From NCBI GenBank assembly GCA_965369705.1, contig CBDURF010000061.1:1-18033 (forward strand): a stretch of 18,033 bases of DNA, written 5' to 3'. The notes below the pieces were generated by a model. That model saw only the letters and a list, made by a program, of their open reading frames with translations, searched no databases and was not told the DNA's origin. Each line of letters opens with the position of its first letter. Within the stretch, counting starts at the first letter, position 1. The position numbers and the translations under genes are program-made. Positions 10,225-17,629 of the stretch are shown here, piece after piece. This stretch comes from JAGLCY01 sp965369705. GTDB lineage: Bacteria; Krumholzibacteriota; Krumholzibacteriia; LZORAL124-64-63.

Positions 10225-11613
10225 ATGATTTTCCAGGGCGGCAGCATCATCACCCCGGACGGCCCCAGGCCGGCTGACGTACACGTTGACGGTTCCAGGA
10301 TCACCGCCATTGCCGACCCCGGTCAAGAGGTTGGCGACCAGTCGGTTGGCGACCAGTCGGTTGTCGATGCCCGTGGACTCTGGGTCCTGCCCGGCGGAGT
10401 CGACGCCCATACCCATTTCGGCATGCCCCTGGGCGGTGGACTGAAAAGCCTGGGCTGGCGCGAAAGTTCGGAGGCGGCGCTGCTGGGCGGGACCACCACC
10501 ATCATCGATTTCGCCAATCCCGCCGTGGGTGAACCCCTGTCCGAGGCCGTCGCCAAATGGCGCGGCATGGCCGACGGGAACATCCTGTGCGATTACGGAT
10601 TGCACGTCACGGTGACCGATGTCGCCGACCAGCGGCTGGCCGAAATCCCCGGCCTCGTGGAACAAGGCCTTCCCACCTTCAAGGGTTTCCTGGCCTACAA
10701 GGGCAGGCTGATGCTCGCTCCGGGTGAAATGAAACACCTGATGAAGACCGTGAGCAAATCCGGAGCCATGTTGCTGGTCCACGCCGAAGACGGCGAAATG
10801 AACGCCGCGGCGGAAAAAATCCTGCTGGACACCGGTCGCACCGGGCCGAGTTGGCACCCGTTGGCACATCCGGACGAATCCGAAGAAAAAGCCGTGGCCG
10901 AAATCCTGGAGCTGGCGGCCGAGACGGGTTGCCCCCTGACAATCGTGCACATGAGCCTGAGCCGGTCCCTGGAATTGTTGAAAAATGCCCGAAAAAAGCA
11001 GGGCGGGGATGGTATGATTTTCGGCGAAGTCTGCTTGCATCATCTGATTGCGGACTCCGGTCTGTATGAGGCCGGTCACCGGGCCGCACTGGCGGCGATC
11101 TGCTCTCCTCCCTTACGGGCGGCGGGTAACGGCGCCGACTTGATGGCGGGCCTCGTGGCAGGTGATCTGGATCTGCTTTCCACCGACCACTGCGAGTTTC
11201 CCCTCGCGGTGAAGTCGGCCGCGGCCGGTGGTGGATTCCCCCGCGTTCCCAACGGTTGCGGCGGGGTCGGTGAACGGCTGGTCGTCAGCCACACCCTGGC
11301 CGTGGCGACCGGAAAAATGGACCCGGCCCGCTGGATCGAGGCCTGCTGTAGCCGTCCCGCCGAACTGATGGGCCTTGCCGATCGCAAGGGACGGTTGGCG
11401 CCCGGCTACGACGCCGACATCGTTCTGTTCGATCCGGTTGCCGAATACCGGTGGGAGCCCCTCGGCGCCAGCGACCGCACCGGCTCCCTGTGGGCCGGAC
11501 TGCCGGTCACCGGCCGCGTACGCGATGTCTGGCTGCGTGGCCGACAGGTCGTCGCCGACGGAAGGCTCACCCACAACCAGCCCGGCGGAGAATTCCTGCC
11601 GCGCCGTCTGTAA
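10225..11613 (+). CDS. Dihydropyrimidinase/hydantoinase-like amidohydrolase
   Basis: Cyclic-amide hydrolase of the amidohydrolase superfamily, 462 residues, close to the ~460 normal for dihydropyrimidinases and D-hydantoinases. The full metal site is visible: GGVDAHTHFGMP (His62, His64), FKGFLAYKG (carboxylated Lys153), LLVHAEDGE (His186), TIVHMSLS (His242) and STDHCEF (Asp321), followed by PNGCGGVGERL, the substrate-loop motif of this group. That residue set favours dihydropyrimidinase/hydantoinase over dihydroorotase or allantoinase, though the substrate cannot be fixed. No other pyrimidine-degradation gene is nearby. The ATG at 10225 begins the conserved N-terminal strand (MIFQGGSIITPDG) but lacks a clear SD. 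A tandem 15-bp duplication sits in the variable loop after residue 35. The fRMsr gene follows after 19 bases. Confidence 0.87.
   Translation: MIFQGGSIITPDGPRPADVHVDGSRITAIADPGQEVGDQSVGDQSVVDARGLWVLPGGVDAHTHFGMPLGGGLKSLGWRESSEAALLGGTTTIIDFANPAVGEPLSEAVAKWRGMADGNILCDYGLHVTVTDVADQRLAEIPGLVEQGLPTFKGFLAYKGRLMLAPGEMKHLMKTVSKSGAMLLVHAEDGEMNAAAEKILLDTGRTGPSWHPLAHPDESEEKAVAEILELAAETGCPLTIVHMSLSRSLELLKNARKKQGGDGMIFGEVCLHHLIADSGLYEAGHRAALAAICSPPLRAAGNGADLMAGLVAGDLDLLSTDHCEFPLAVKSAAAGGGFPRVPNGCGGVGERLVVSHTLAVATGKMDPARWIEACCSRPAELMGLADRKGRLAPGYDADIVLFDPVAEYRWEPLGASDRTGSLWAGLPVTGRVRDVWLRGRQVVADGRLTHNQPGGEFLPRRL
10331..10360. repeat. Two exact 15-bp tandem copies inside the amidohydrolase gene
   Basis: TTGGCGACCAGTCGG is present at 10331-10345 and again, identically, at 10346-10360. 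Being a multiple of three it keeps the frame and duplicates V-G-D-Q-S (about residues 36-45), in a surface stretch between two early strands. Exact identity suggests a recent slippage event. Confidence 0.85.
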
Positions 11614-11632
11614 AACGAAAGGACCCGGCCCG

Positions 11633-12106
11633 ATGACACCCACCTCGCAATCACAACTGGCCGCCCGCTACGAACGTCTCCACGATCAACTGGTCGAACT
11701 CTTCGCCGAGAACGATGATCCCCTCGCCCGCATGGCCACCATCAGCGCGCTATTGCATCACAAGATGCCCCACTTCTTCTGGACGGGATTCTACCGGCTG
11801 ATCGCGGGAAAACTTTATGTCGGCCCCTACCAGGGACCGCTGGCGTGCGCCGTCCTGCCCGGCCCCGAGGGAGCGTGCTGGGCGTGCGTGAAAGGCCGGG
11901 AATCGATCATCGTGCCGGACGTGCACGCCTTTGAGGGACACGTGGCCTGCGACGAACGGTCCAAAAGCGAGATCGTGGTGCCCCTGCGCGAACCCGCGGG
12001 CAACGTGGTGGGAGTGCTGGATGTGGATTCCGACCAGCCCGACGCCTTCACGGAGATGGACCATGCCGGGTTGGAGAAGATCGTGGCCCTGGTGATGGGG
12101 AGCTAG
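11633..12106 (+). CDS. msrC: Free methionine-(R)-sulfoxide reductase (GAF domain)
   Basis: Repairs free methionine-(R)-sulfoxide to methionine in the cytoplasm using thioredoxin. The 157-residue protein is a single GAF domain with the fRMsr signature: GPYQGPLACAVLP, GACWAC, then DVHAFEGHVACDERSKSEIVVPL. The cysteines at 72, 82 and 106 have exactly the spacing (10 and 24) of the catalytic and resolving Cys84, Cys94 and Cys118 of the E. coli enzyme. An additional Cys85 makes an unusual C-W-A-C. ATG 11633 is preceded by AAAGGA at 9-base spacing, 19 bases after the amidohydrolase stop, so the two are likely one transcript. A hairpin terminator begins directly after its stop. Confidence 0.92.
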   Translation: MTPTSQSQLAARYERLHDQLVELFAENDDPLARMATISALLHHKMPHFFWTGFYRLIAGKLYVGPYQGPLACAVLPGPEGACWACVKGRESIIVPDVHAFEGHVACDERSKSEIVVPLREPAGNVVGVLDVDSDQPDAFTEMDHAGLEKIVALVMGS

Positions 12107-12132
12107 CGGCGGGTTTCCCTGAAAACCCGCCG
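12107..12132. terminator. Hairpin terminator after msrC
   Basis: CGGCGGGTTT (12107-12116) pairs perfectly with AAACCCGCCG (12123-12132) around a 6-base loop, starting directly after the msrC stop. The stem includes its own T/A stretch; the bases after it (GCAGGTCGTTATT) are only mildly T-rich. Transcription from 12193-13680 converges here, so it may serve both sides. Confidence 0.7.
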
Positions 12133-12192
12133 GCAGGTCGTTATTGCGTATCTATAATTATTGCAGCCAATTACCCGGCTAAATGTTCCCGG

Positions 12193-13680
12193 CTATCTGA
12201 ACAGGGCCTTGACGCTACCCCAAATGCTCTCCTCAATGCCCTTGTAACCACTCGTCAGATCCACCTGACCAATCATCTGGTAATACTGCTTGGTGGTGCC
12301 CTCGTGCAGGGAATCCCGGCTGGTCACGTAGAACTTTATCGTACCGGTGACCTTCAGGGTCGAAAAGTTCTGGCCGCGGTCGAACAGGAATACCACCTCG
12401 AAGGGAGCCCACTCGGCGTTGGGGATGATGTCGTTCGGCGGGGACAAACTCCAGGCGTCCAGCGGCCAGAGCACATTGAAGGATATGTTGCGCACGCCGG
12501 GCACCAAATACCCGTCGGGATCGGTCACGGCCTCTCCCGAGAACATGCGCTCGTGGATCCTCAGCTCCTCGTTCACGTCGAGCGTGGTCCCGACATCCGG
12601 GAATTCCTGGGAGGTCGCATCCTGCAGGATGGTCAGGAAATCCGGATGCATGATCTTGAGGTACTCGTCGACGTCCATGGTCTCGTAGATTGTCTGAAAG
12701 TTGGCCATCAATTGGTCGGGCGAATCGGGGAAGGGTAGTTGGAGCGAGACATCATACCCAGCGGTATCGGTCGATCCCCACCGGTCGCGCACCTGGACGG
12801 TGATGGTATAACCGCCGGGCGTGGGATATGAATGGTTGATGGTAGGATCCTCCACCCAGTCCGTCCAGGCGCCCCCACTCTCGAACTGCCACCGGTATGG
12901 CGCCGGATGCAGACCGCTGTCGGTGTCGCTGGATCCGGAGGCGTCACAGTGGAACACGGGCAGCGGGGACCCGCCGATATCGGTAACCTCAAGGGCCGCC
13001 TGCGGGGCCTCGTTGGTCAGGTAGGTCAGATGCACTCCACCCCAGGTGTTGATCACGCCCATTTTCTCGTCGGGATTGACCGCGACCATGTCAATCAGCT
13101 GGTAATATTGGGTGACCGTTCCGCCTTCCAGAATGGTATCGCGGGCCATGGCGAAGAAATCGTACGAACCGGCCGCAAAGATGGTTGATATTCCGTAGCC
13201 GCGTTCCACGTACATCTGCATGGTGAAGCGAGCGTTGGCTATGGCAGGGGCCGATCCCGCGACCACGATCTCCCATAGGGTTTCCTGGGTCATGACCGGG
13301 AAATGGATGCGGACCACCCCCGGTACGAAGGCACCCTGCCAATTCGTTATGTCTTCTCCTGAAAACATGTTCCAGCCGGTCTGGACCGTTTCATCGCCTG
13401 TCATGTAATCGGTGAGCAGCTGGAATTCGCTCATGTCACCGTCGCTGAAATGGAACCGGAAGTCCGGATCGTACATGTCGCGGTACATGGTGCTGTCCAT
13501 GGTCGTCAGGGCCGTCTGCCACAGGGCCATGAGCGAATCGGGTGATACGGCGAGATAGCCGACCTCGGGAAGTTGGACCGGAGTCACGGGATCTTCATCG
13601 CTGCAGCCGGCAATCAGGAACAGGCTCCCAAAGATGATGAGGGCGGCCACTGGCCACAGAATGCTTGGATATCTGGACAT
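12193..13680 (-). CDS. PKD-domain lipoprotein with two NTF2-like repeats
   Basis: A 495-residue predicted lipoprotein of unknown function. The signal peptide has lipobox LIAGC (Cys26). A divergent copy of the local paralogue domain follows (about 46-225, with LMALWQTALTTMD, YDPDF and MFSGEDI). A PKD domain comes next (about 228-313: CDASGSSDTDSG, YRWQFESG, HSYPTPGGYTITVQVRD), then a second, well-conserved copy (318-495) with LMANFQTIYETMDV, FPDVGTTLD, RIHERMFSG, WAPFEVVFLFDRGQNFS and a C-terminus WGSVKALFR. The opening helix ending in a D-P-D-F motif is typical of NTF2-like/SnoaL folds (inference). PKD domains are usually adhesive spacers in surface proteins. ATG 13680 follows a GAGGAAG ribosome site. 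It is the last of four tandem paralogues on this strand and the only one with two copies. Confidence 0.8.
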   Translation of the reverse strand: MSRYPSILWPVAALIIFGSLFLIAGCSDEDPVTPVQLPEVGYLAVSPDSLMALWQTALTTMDSTMYRDMYDPDFRFHFSDGDMSEFQLLTDYMTGDETVQTGWNMFSGEDITNWQGAFVPGVVRIHFPVMTQETLWEIVVAGSAPAIANARFTMQMYVERGYGISTIFAAGSYDFFAMARDTILEGGTVTQYYQLIDMVAVNPDEKMGVINTWGGVHLTYLTNEAPQAALEVTDIGGSPLPVFHCDASGSSDTDSGLHPAPYRWQFESGGAWTDWVEDPTINHSYPTPGGYTITVQVRDRWGSTDTAGYDVSLQLPFPDSPDQLMANFQTIYETMDVDEYLKIMHPDFLTILQDATSQEFPDVGTTLDVNEELRIHERMFSGEAVTDPDGYLVPGVRNISFNVLWPLDAWSLSPPNDIIPNAEWAPFEVVFLFDRGQNFSTLKVTGTIKFYVTSRDSLHEGTTKQYYQMIGQVDLTSGYKGIEESIWGSVKALFR

Positions 13681-13703
13681 TGTGTCTTCCTCTTGTTCGA
13701 TGA

Positions 13704-14366
13704 TCAATGGTACCAGGCCTTGAGAGAGCCCCAGCCTTCTATCTCAACACCTTTGTTGTTACTGGTCAAATCCAGTTGGCCGACCAACCGGTAATAGGTC
13801 TTGGGCTGACCGTTGAGCTTGCCTTCGGCAGTGGTCACGTAGAACCGAATCGAGCCATGGACCACGAGGGCGGAAAATGATCGGCCACGGTCAACCAGGA
13901 TCTCCACATCGTAAAGGGCCGACAGGGTGTTGGGGATAGGATCCGTCGGCAGGGATTCCCCCCAGTCGACCAAGGCCCGGAATTGGGAAAAGCTGAAATG
14001 CCAAATCGCGGGAAGTAAATTCCCATTGGCATCCTGGAGAGCCTCGCCCGAGAACATCCTTGCATGGATCCGATTCTCCTCGGTCACGTCCAGAGTCACC
14101 CCCACCCCTGGAAACCGGGCCGTCGTGGCGTCCTGCAGCAGGGTCTCGAAGGCCGGATCCAGAATGAGCTTGTACTCCTCCACGTCCATTGTCTCGTAGA
14201 TGGTCTGGAAATTCGCCATCAACTGTTCAGGCGTGTCGGGAAATGGCAGGGATGTGTCGGGAATATTGGCACCGGTTCCGGGCGTAAAAGGACTTTCCTT
14301 TTCATCGCTGCAACCGGACACTGCCAGCAGGACCGCAAGCATCATGACGACCAGCCGCACACCCAA
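13704..14366 (-). CDS. Lipoprotein of the local NTF2-like paralogue family (copy C)
   Basis: About 220 residues, unknown function. The signal peptide MGVRLVVMMLAVLLAVSGC ends in a lipobox Cys. The mature protein has one domain beginning FPDTPEQLMANFQTIYETMDV, of which 14 residues (LMANFQTIYETMDV) are identical to the second domain of the PKD protein, so these two are the closest pair here. It keeps FPGVGVTLD and RIHARMFSG but has lost the W-A-P-F motif (LSALYDVEILVDRGRSFS), and ends in WGSLKAWYH. The start is uncertain. I chose TTG 14366, with GGA 7 bases upstream, because it gives a 19-residue signal peptide that lines up with copy B. GTG 14393 or TTG 14384 (after AGGTGG) would add acidic residues in front of the signal. 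Confidence 0.72.
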   Translation of the reverse strand: MGVRLVVMMLAVLLAVSGCSDEKESPFTPGTGANIPDTSLPFPDTPEQLMANFQTIYETMDVEEYKLILDPAFETLLQDATTARFPGVGVTLDVTEENRIHARMFSGEALQDANGNLLPAIWHFSFSQFRALVDWGESLPTDPIPNTLSALYDVEILVDRGRSFSALVVHGSIRFYVTTAEGKLNGQPKTYYRLVGQLDLTSNNKGVEIEGWGSLKAWYH

Positions 14367-14406
14367 GTCATTGTCCACGCTCAAAACACCCACCTATTCT
14401 GTAATT

Positions 14407-15048
14407 TCAACGATACAAGGCTTTTACAACACCCCAGGGGGTATCTTCCACACCTTTGGCCAAATATGTTAAATCCACCATGCCGGCCATCAGAAAAACA
14501 GTTTTTTCCGTGTCACCGACCATGATCTCATGCGACCTGGCGTAGAATTTCACCGTTCCACCAAACTTCAAGGTCGAAAAGTTCTGACCCCGGTCGAACA
14601 GGAGCTCCACCTGGAAAGGCGCCCACACTGCGCCCGGGAAACGATCCTCGTTATCCGACGGGGACCAGTCGTCCAGCGCCTTGAAAACCCCGAACCCGAT
14701 GGCCAGTACACCCGGAATAAGGTCCCCCAGGGGATCCGTGACGGATTTGCCGGAAAACATGCGCTTATGGATCCGCTCTTCTTCCGCGAAATCCAGGGTT
14801 GGACCCACATCGGGAAACCTGAAGATGGTTTCATCAGACAAGATCATCAGGTAATCCGGATCCAGGAGGGCCAGATATTTTTCCACATCCTTGGCCTCGT
14901 AAGCAGCCATGAATTGAGTCACCAGTTCGGCGGTGGACTCCGGCCCGATGGGCGGATCGGTCTCCACCCGTACAGGATCCTCGTCGTCGCCGCATCCTGA
15001 CGCGACCAGCAGGACCGTGAACATCAAGACGATTAGACGCACATTCAT
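14407..15048 (-). CDS. Lipoprotein of the local NTF2-like paralogue family (copy B)
   Basis: 213 residues, unknown function. Signal peptide MNVRLIVLMFTVLLVASGC with lipidated Cys19, a short acidic linker (GDDEDPVRVETD), then one domain: AELVTQFMAAYEAKDVEKYL, LLDPDYLMIL, FPDVGPTLDFAEEERIHKRM, FSGKSVTDP, DDWSPSDNEDRFPGAVWAPF, ELLFDRGQNFSTLK, GTVKFYAR, MAGMVDLTYL and the end WGVVKALYR. By eye it is about two-thirds identical to copy A next door, so the pair is a fairly recent tandem duplication. ATG 15048 is used because it gives a standard signal peptide; a GTG at 15075 and an ATG at 15066 are in frame upstream, and no start has a strong SD. Gaps to neighbours are about 40 bases, consistent with one transcript. 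Confidence 0.77.
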   Translation of the reverse strand: MNVRLIVLMFTVLLVASGCGDDEDPVRVETDPPIGPESTAELVTQFMAAYEAKDVEKYLALLDPDYLMILSDETIFRFPDVGPTLDFAEEERIHKRMFSGKSVTDPLGDLIPGVLAIGFGVFKALDDWSPSDNEDRFPGAVWAPFQVELLFDRGQNFSTLKFGGTVKFYARSHEIMVGDTEKTVFLMAGMVDLTYLAKGVEDTPWGVVKALYR

Positions 15049-15090
15049 GTTGCTACCCGCAATCATCTGAATCACCCCGTTTCTATGGCC

Positions 15091-15765
15091 TCAACGAAAT
15101 AGGGCCTTTACGCTGCCCCACGATGTGTTTTCCGTACCTTTTCCGAAAAATGTCAAATCCACCATCCCGGCCATCAGGTAAAAGGTTTCATTCGTGCCAC
15201 CGACCATGACCTCATGGGCCCTGACGTAAATCTTCACCGTTCCATTCACTTTCAAGAACGAATAACTCTGGCCCCGATCGAACAAGAGCACCACCTGGAA
15301 GGGGGCCCATTCGGCGCCAGGAAAATGATCCTGGTCATCGGTCGGGGACCACCCCTCCAGCGCCTGAAAAACCAGTAACTCAATGGCTTTTACGGCCGGA
15401 ACGAAATCCCCATGGGGATCGGTGACGTCTTTTCCGGAAAACAAGCGCTGATGGATCCGCTCTTCTGCCGCGAAATTCAGCGTTTCGCCCACGTCGGGAA
15501 ACTCCTGGGTGGTTTCCGCGGACAAAAGCATCAGGTAATCCGGATCCAGTAGGGCCACGTATTTTTCCACATCCCTTGCCCCATAAGCAGCCTTGAATTG
15601 AGCCACCAGTTCAGCGGCCGACTCCGGCCCGGGGACCGGAGTGACCGGGTCGTCCTCCACCCGCACCGGGTCGTCGTCATCGCTGCATCCGGCCAGGACC
15701 AGCGCCCCCGCCAAAACAGCGGCCGCCAACATCAGAAAGACAAGGGTTTTGATGGTTTGATTCAC
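15091..15765 (-). CDS. Lipoprotein of the local NTF2-like paralogue family (copy A)
   Basis: 224 residues, unknown function; first of the four-gene lipoprotein array. The signal peptide has lipobox LVLAGC (Cys27), then a very acidic stretch (SDDDDPVRVEDD) and a proline-rich linker. The domain has AELVAQFKAAYGARDVEKYV, LLDPDYLMLL, FPDVGETLNF, RIHQRLFSG, EGWSPTDDQDHFPGAEWAPF, LLFDRGQSYSFLK, GTVKIYVR and a C-terminus WGSVKALFR. The opening helix with the D-P-D-Y turn followed by strands fits an NTF2-like fold (inference). The GTG start is well supported by AGGAG about 9-10 bases upstream. It lies 31 bases after the PLP-enzyme stop, with no room for a full separate promoter, so the array is probably read from the promoter upstream of that gene. 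Confidence 0.8.
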   Translation of the reverse strand: MNQTIKTLVFLMLAAAVLAGALVLAGCSDDDDPVRVEDDPVTPVPGPESAAELVAQFKAAYGARDVEKYVALLDPDYLMLLSAETTQEFPDVGETLNFAAEERIHQRLFSGKDVTDPHGDFVPAVKAIELLVFQALEGWSPTDDQDHFPGAEWAPFQVVLLFDRGQSYSFLKVNGTVKIYVRAHEVMVGGTNETFYLMAGMVDLTFFGKGTENTSWGSVKALFR

Positions 15766-15796
15766 GATGCTTCTCCTGCGTTGAAAAATGTAGCGA

Positions 15797-17524
15797 TCAC
15801 GCTTCGATTCCTTCGCCCGGCAAGGGAAACCACCTCAGTGGTTCGAGTTCATCATTAAGTGAGGTCTGGGCCGCTCCGGGCTCCAGACCACCCGGCCTGC
15901 CCATTTGGCCCGCCAGTTCGGCCATGTCCATGACGATCCGCTCGGCGTCCTCGAGGTATTCGGCGAAGGCGCTTTCGGGTTCGGTGTGGTGATGGGACCG
16001 GTACTGCATCTTCCCCGAACAGTAGGTGATGTCGTCGAGGGACAGTTCCCCGTCCGACAGCCCCCCGCAGTGACGCCAGATGCCCGTCAGGGGATCGAAT
16101 TCGTAATGGGGCAGCAACCGCCAGCCTTCGCAGGCGATGAAATCCACCGCGTCGATGATGAACCGGAACACGACCTCGGAAATGAAATAGTTGAGATTCA
16201 CCCTCACCCAGCCGGGTTTGATGCCCTCCGAGCCGTTTTCGATGGCCTCGTGGAACTTCATGCTGCGGGCCAGATCGATGCCCAGCAGGCGGTGGCCGTA
16301 GGGCCCGGCGCACGAGCAGCCGCCGCGTGCCTGGATGCCGAACAGGTCGTTCAGCAGGGCCACCACGAAGTTGTGGTGCAGGATCTTGTCCCCACGCCGG
16401 ATCACGAACGACACGATGGACAGGCGCTGGGCGCCGAGATTGCCCAGGACCTCGATGTTGGGGTTCCCGGTCCAGGCGTCGATGGCCCGCTTAACGAAGC
16501 CGTGCTCGAGCTGCTCGATGTTCTCCTCGCCCACGGCGTTCTTGAGGTGGAACACCAGCCCCGCCCGGATGGCCCCGATGATCGCCGGCGTGCCACCCTC
16601 CTCGCGGTGGGCCGGGTCGGTCAGATAGGTGTGCCCGTCGGGACTGACGTACGACACGGTACCGCCGCCCGGCACGGTCGGCACCTTGTTGGTTACCAGC
16701 CGACGTTTGACCACCAGCACGCCCGGCGTGCCGGGGCCGCCGACGAATTTATGGGGAGAGATGAACAGCGCGTCCTTGTAGGCCAGGCTCTCCTGGTTCG
16801 GTCCGTCCGCGGGATTCATCTCGATCTTCACGTAGGGCGCGGCGGCGGCGAAATCCCAGAAGGCCAACGCATCGTGGGTGTGCAGCAGACGCGAAATGCC
16901 CGCGGTATCCGAAACGATTCCCGTCACGTTGCTGGCCGCGGAGAAGCTGCCGATCTTCAGGGGCCGGTCGGCGTGCTTGATCAACTCCTTTTCGAGGTGG
17001 GCCTGATCGATGCGGCCGTCCTGGTCTTCGGCGATGACCACGACATCGGCGATGGACTCGCGCCAGGGCAGTTCGTTTGAATGGTGTTCGTAGGGCCCGA
17101 TGAAGACGACCGGCCGCCGCTCGGCGGGAATGTGCCGGGACAACTGGAACTCTTCGTCCAGATCGAAGGGCAGACGCAGGTTCAGGATCTCGATCAGCTT
17201 GTTGATCGCCCCAGTCGCCCCGGACCCGCAGAAGATCACCACGTCCTGCTGTTCGCCGCCGACAACTTCGAGAATGATCCGCCGGGCGTCCTCGCGGAAA
17301 CGAGTGGTCTGCAAGCCGGTGCTGGAAGTCTCGGTGTGGGTGTTGGCGTACAGGGGCAACACTTCTTCCCGGATGAAATCCTCGATGAACTCCACCGAGC
17401 GGCCGCTGGCCGTGTAATCGGCGTAGGTCATCCGCCGCGGGCCATAGGGGCCGTCGAGGGCCCGGTCGTCGCCGATGACGGAATCGCGGATCTTTTCGAT
17501 CAGGTGCTGGACGTTTTCTTCCAA
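15797..17524 (-). CDS. Class-V aminotransferase-fold PLP enzyme (cysteine desulfurase-like)
   Basis: A 575-residue PLP-dependent enzyme of the class-V fold, which includes cysteine desulfurases and isopenicillin-N epimerase-like proteins. Visible features: YADYTASGRSVEFIEDFI (34-51), the cofactor phosphate region FCGSGATGAINKL (98-110), EHHSNELPWR (146-155), the Asp pairing with the pyridine nitrogen in WDFAAAAP (about 224), and the Schiff-base lysine in ISPHKFVGGPGTPG (Lys259). A Cys pair sits in ARGGCSCAGPYG (403, 405), near where desulfurases carry their sulfur-accepting cysteine. It is about 150-170 residues longer than SufS/IscS, with an extra C-terminal part rich in His and acidic residues. 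The substrate is unknown. The TTG start has GAGG at 7-base spacing and no earlier candidate. It is probably the first gene of the transcript with the lipoprotein array. Confidence 0.82.
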   Translation of the reverse strand: MEENVQHLIEKIRDSVIGDDRALDGPYGPRRMTYADYTASGRSVEFIEDFIREEVLPLYANTHTETSSTGLQTTRFREDARRIILEVVGGEQQDVVIFCGSGATGAINKLIEILNLRLPFDLDEEFQLSRHIPAERRPVVFIGPYEHHSNELPWRESIADVVVIAEDQDGRIDQAHLEKELIKHADRPLKIGSFSAASNVTGIVSDTAGISRLLHTHDALAFWDFAAAAPYVKIEMNPADGPNQESLAYKDALFISPHKFVGGPGTPGVLVVKRRLVTNKVPTVPGGGTVSYVSPDGHTYLTDPAHREEGGTPAIIGAIRAGLVFHLKNAVGEENIEQLEHGFVKRAIDAWTGNPNIEVLGNLGAQRLSIVSFVIRRGDKILHHNFVVALLNDLFGIQARGGCSCAGPYGHRLLGIDLARSMKFHEAIENGSEGIKPGWVRVNLNYFISEVVFRFIIDAVDFIACEGWRLLPHYEFDPLTGIWRHCGGLSDGELSLDDITYCSGKMQYRSHHHTEPESAFAEYLEDAERIVMDMAELAGQMGRPGGLEPGAAQTSLNDELEPLRWFPLPGEGIEA

Positions 17525-17591
17525 GGCCGGACCTCGCGGGGTGATACGGGTGAGAAACGATCCAAAATCAAAGGGTTGGAGCGCGGGGATA

Positions 17592-17618
17592 AGTATAACC
17601 CGTCAACCAGTTCAGGGG
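17592..17618 (-). promoter_or_regulatory. Candidate promoter and dyad upstream of the PLP enzyme
   Basis: On the minus strand TATACT (17592-17597) is a good -10, with TTCCCC as a poor -35 at 17-bp spacing. The spacer overlaps an imperfect dyad, CCCGTCAAC (17599-17607) against GTTCAGGGG (17610-17618), 7 of 9 pairs. The same stretch, read CCTGAACTGGTTGACGG, resembles short intergenic repeats of the CCTGAGCTTGTCGAAGG type that recur in many bacterial genomes. Only one copy is in this window, so operator and dispersed repeat cannot be told apart. Confidence 0.4.
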
Positions 17619-17629
17619 AACCCGCCTGA

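Noticed and set aside
12174..12195. Direct repeat CCCGGCTA twice, 6 bases apart, at the end of the PKD lipoprotein gene
   Set aside because: Only 8 bases long and partly coding; likely chance in GC-rich sequence.
15905..17080. A 391-residue open frame on the plus strand
   Set aside because: Antisense to the PLP enzyme, whose catalytic motifs are clear; composition is typical of a GC shadow.
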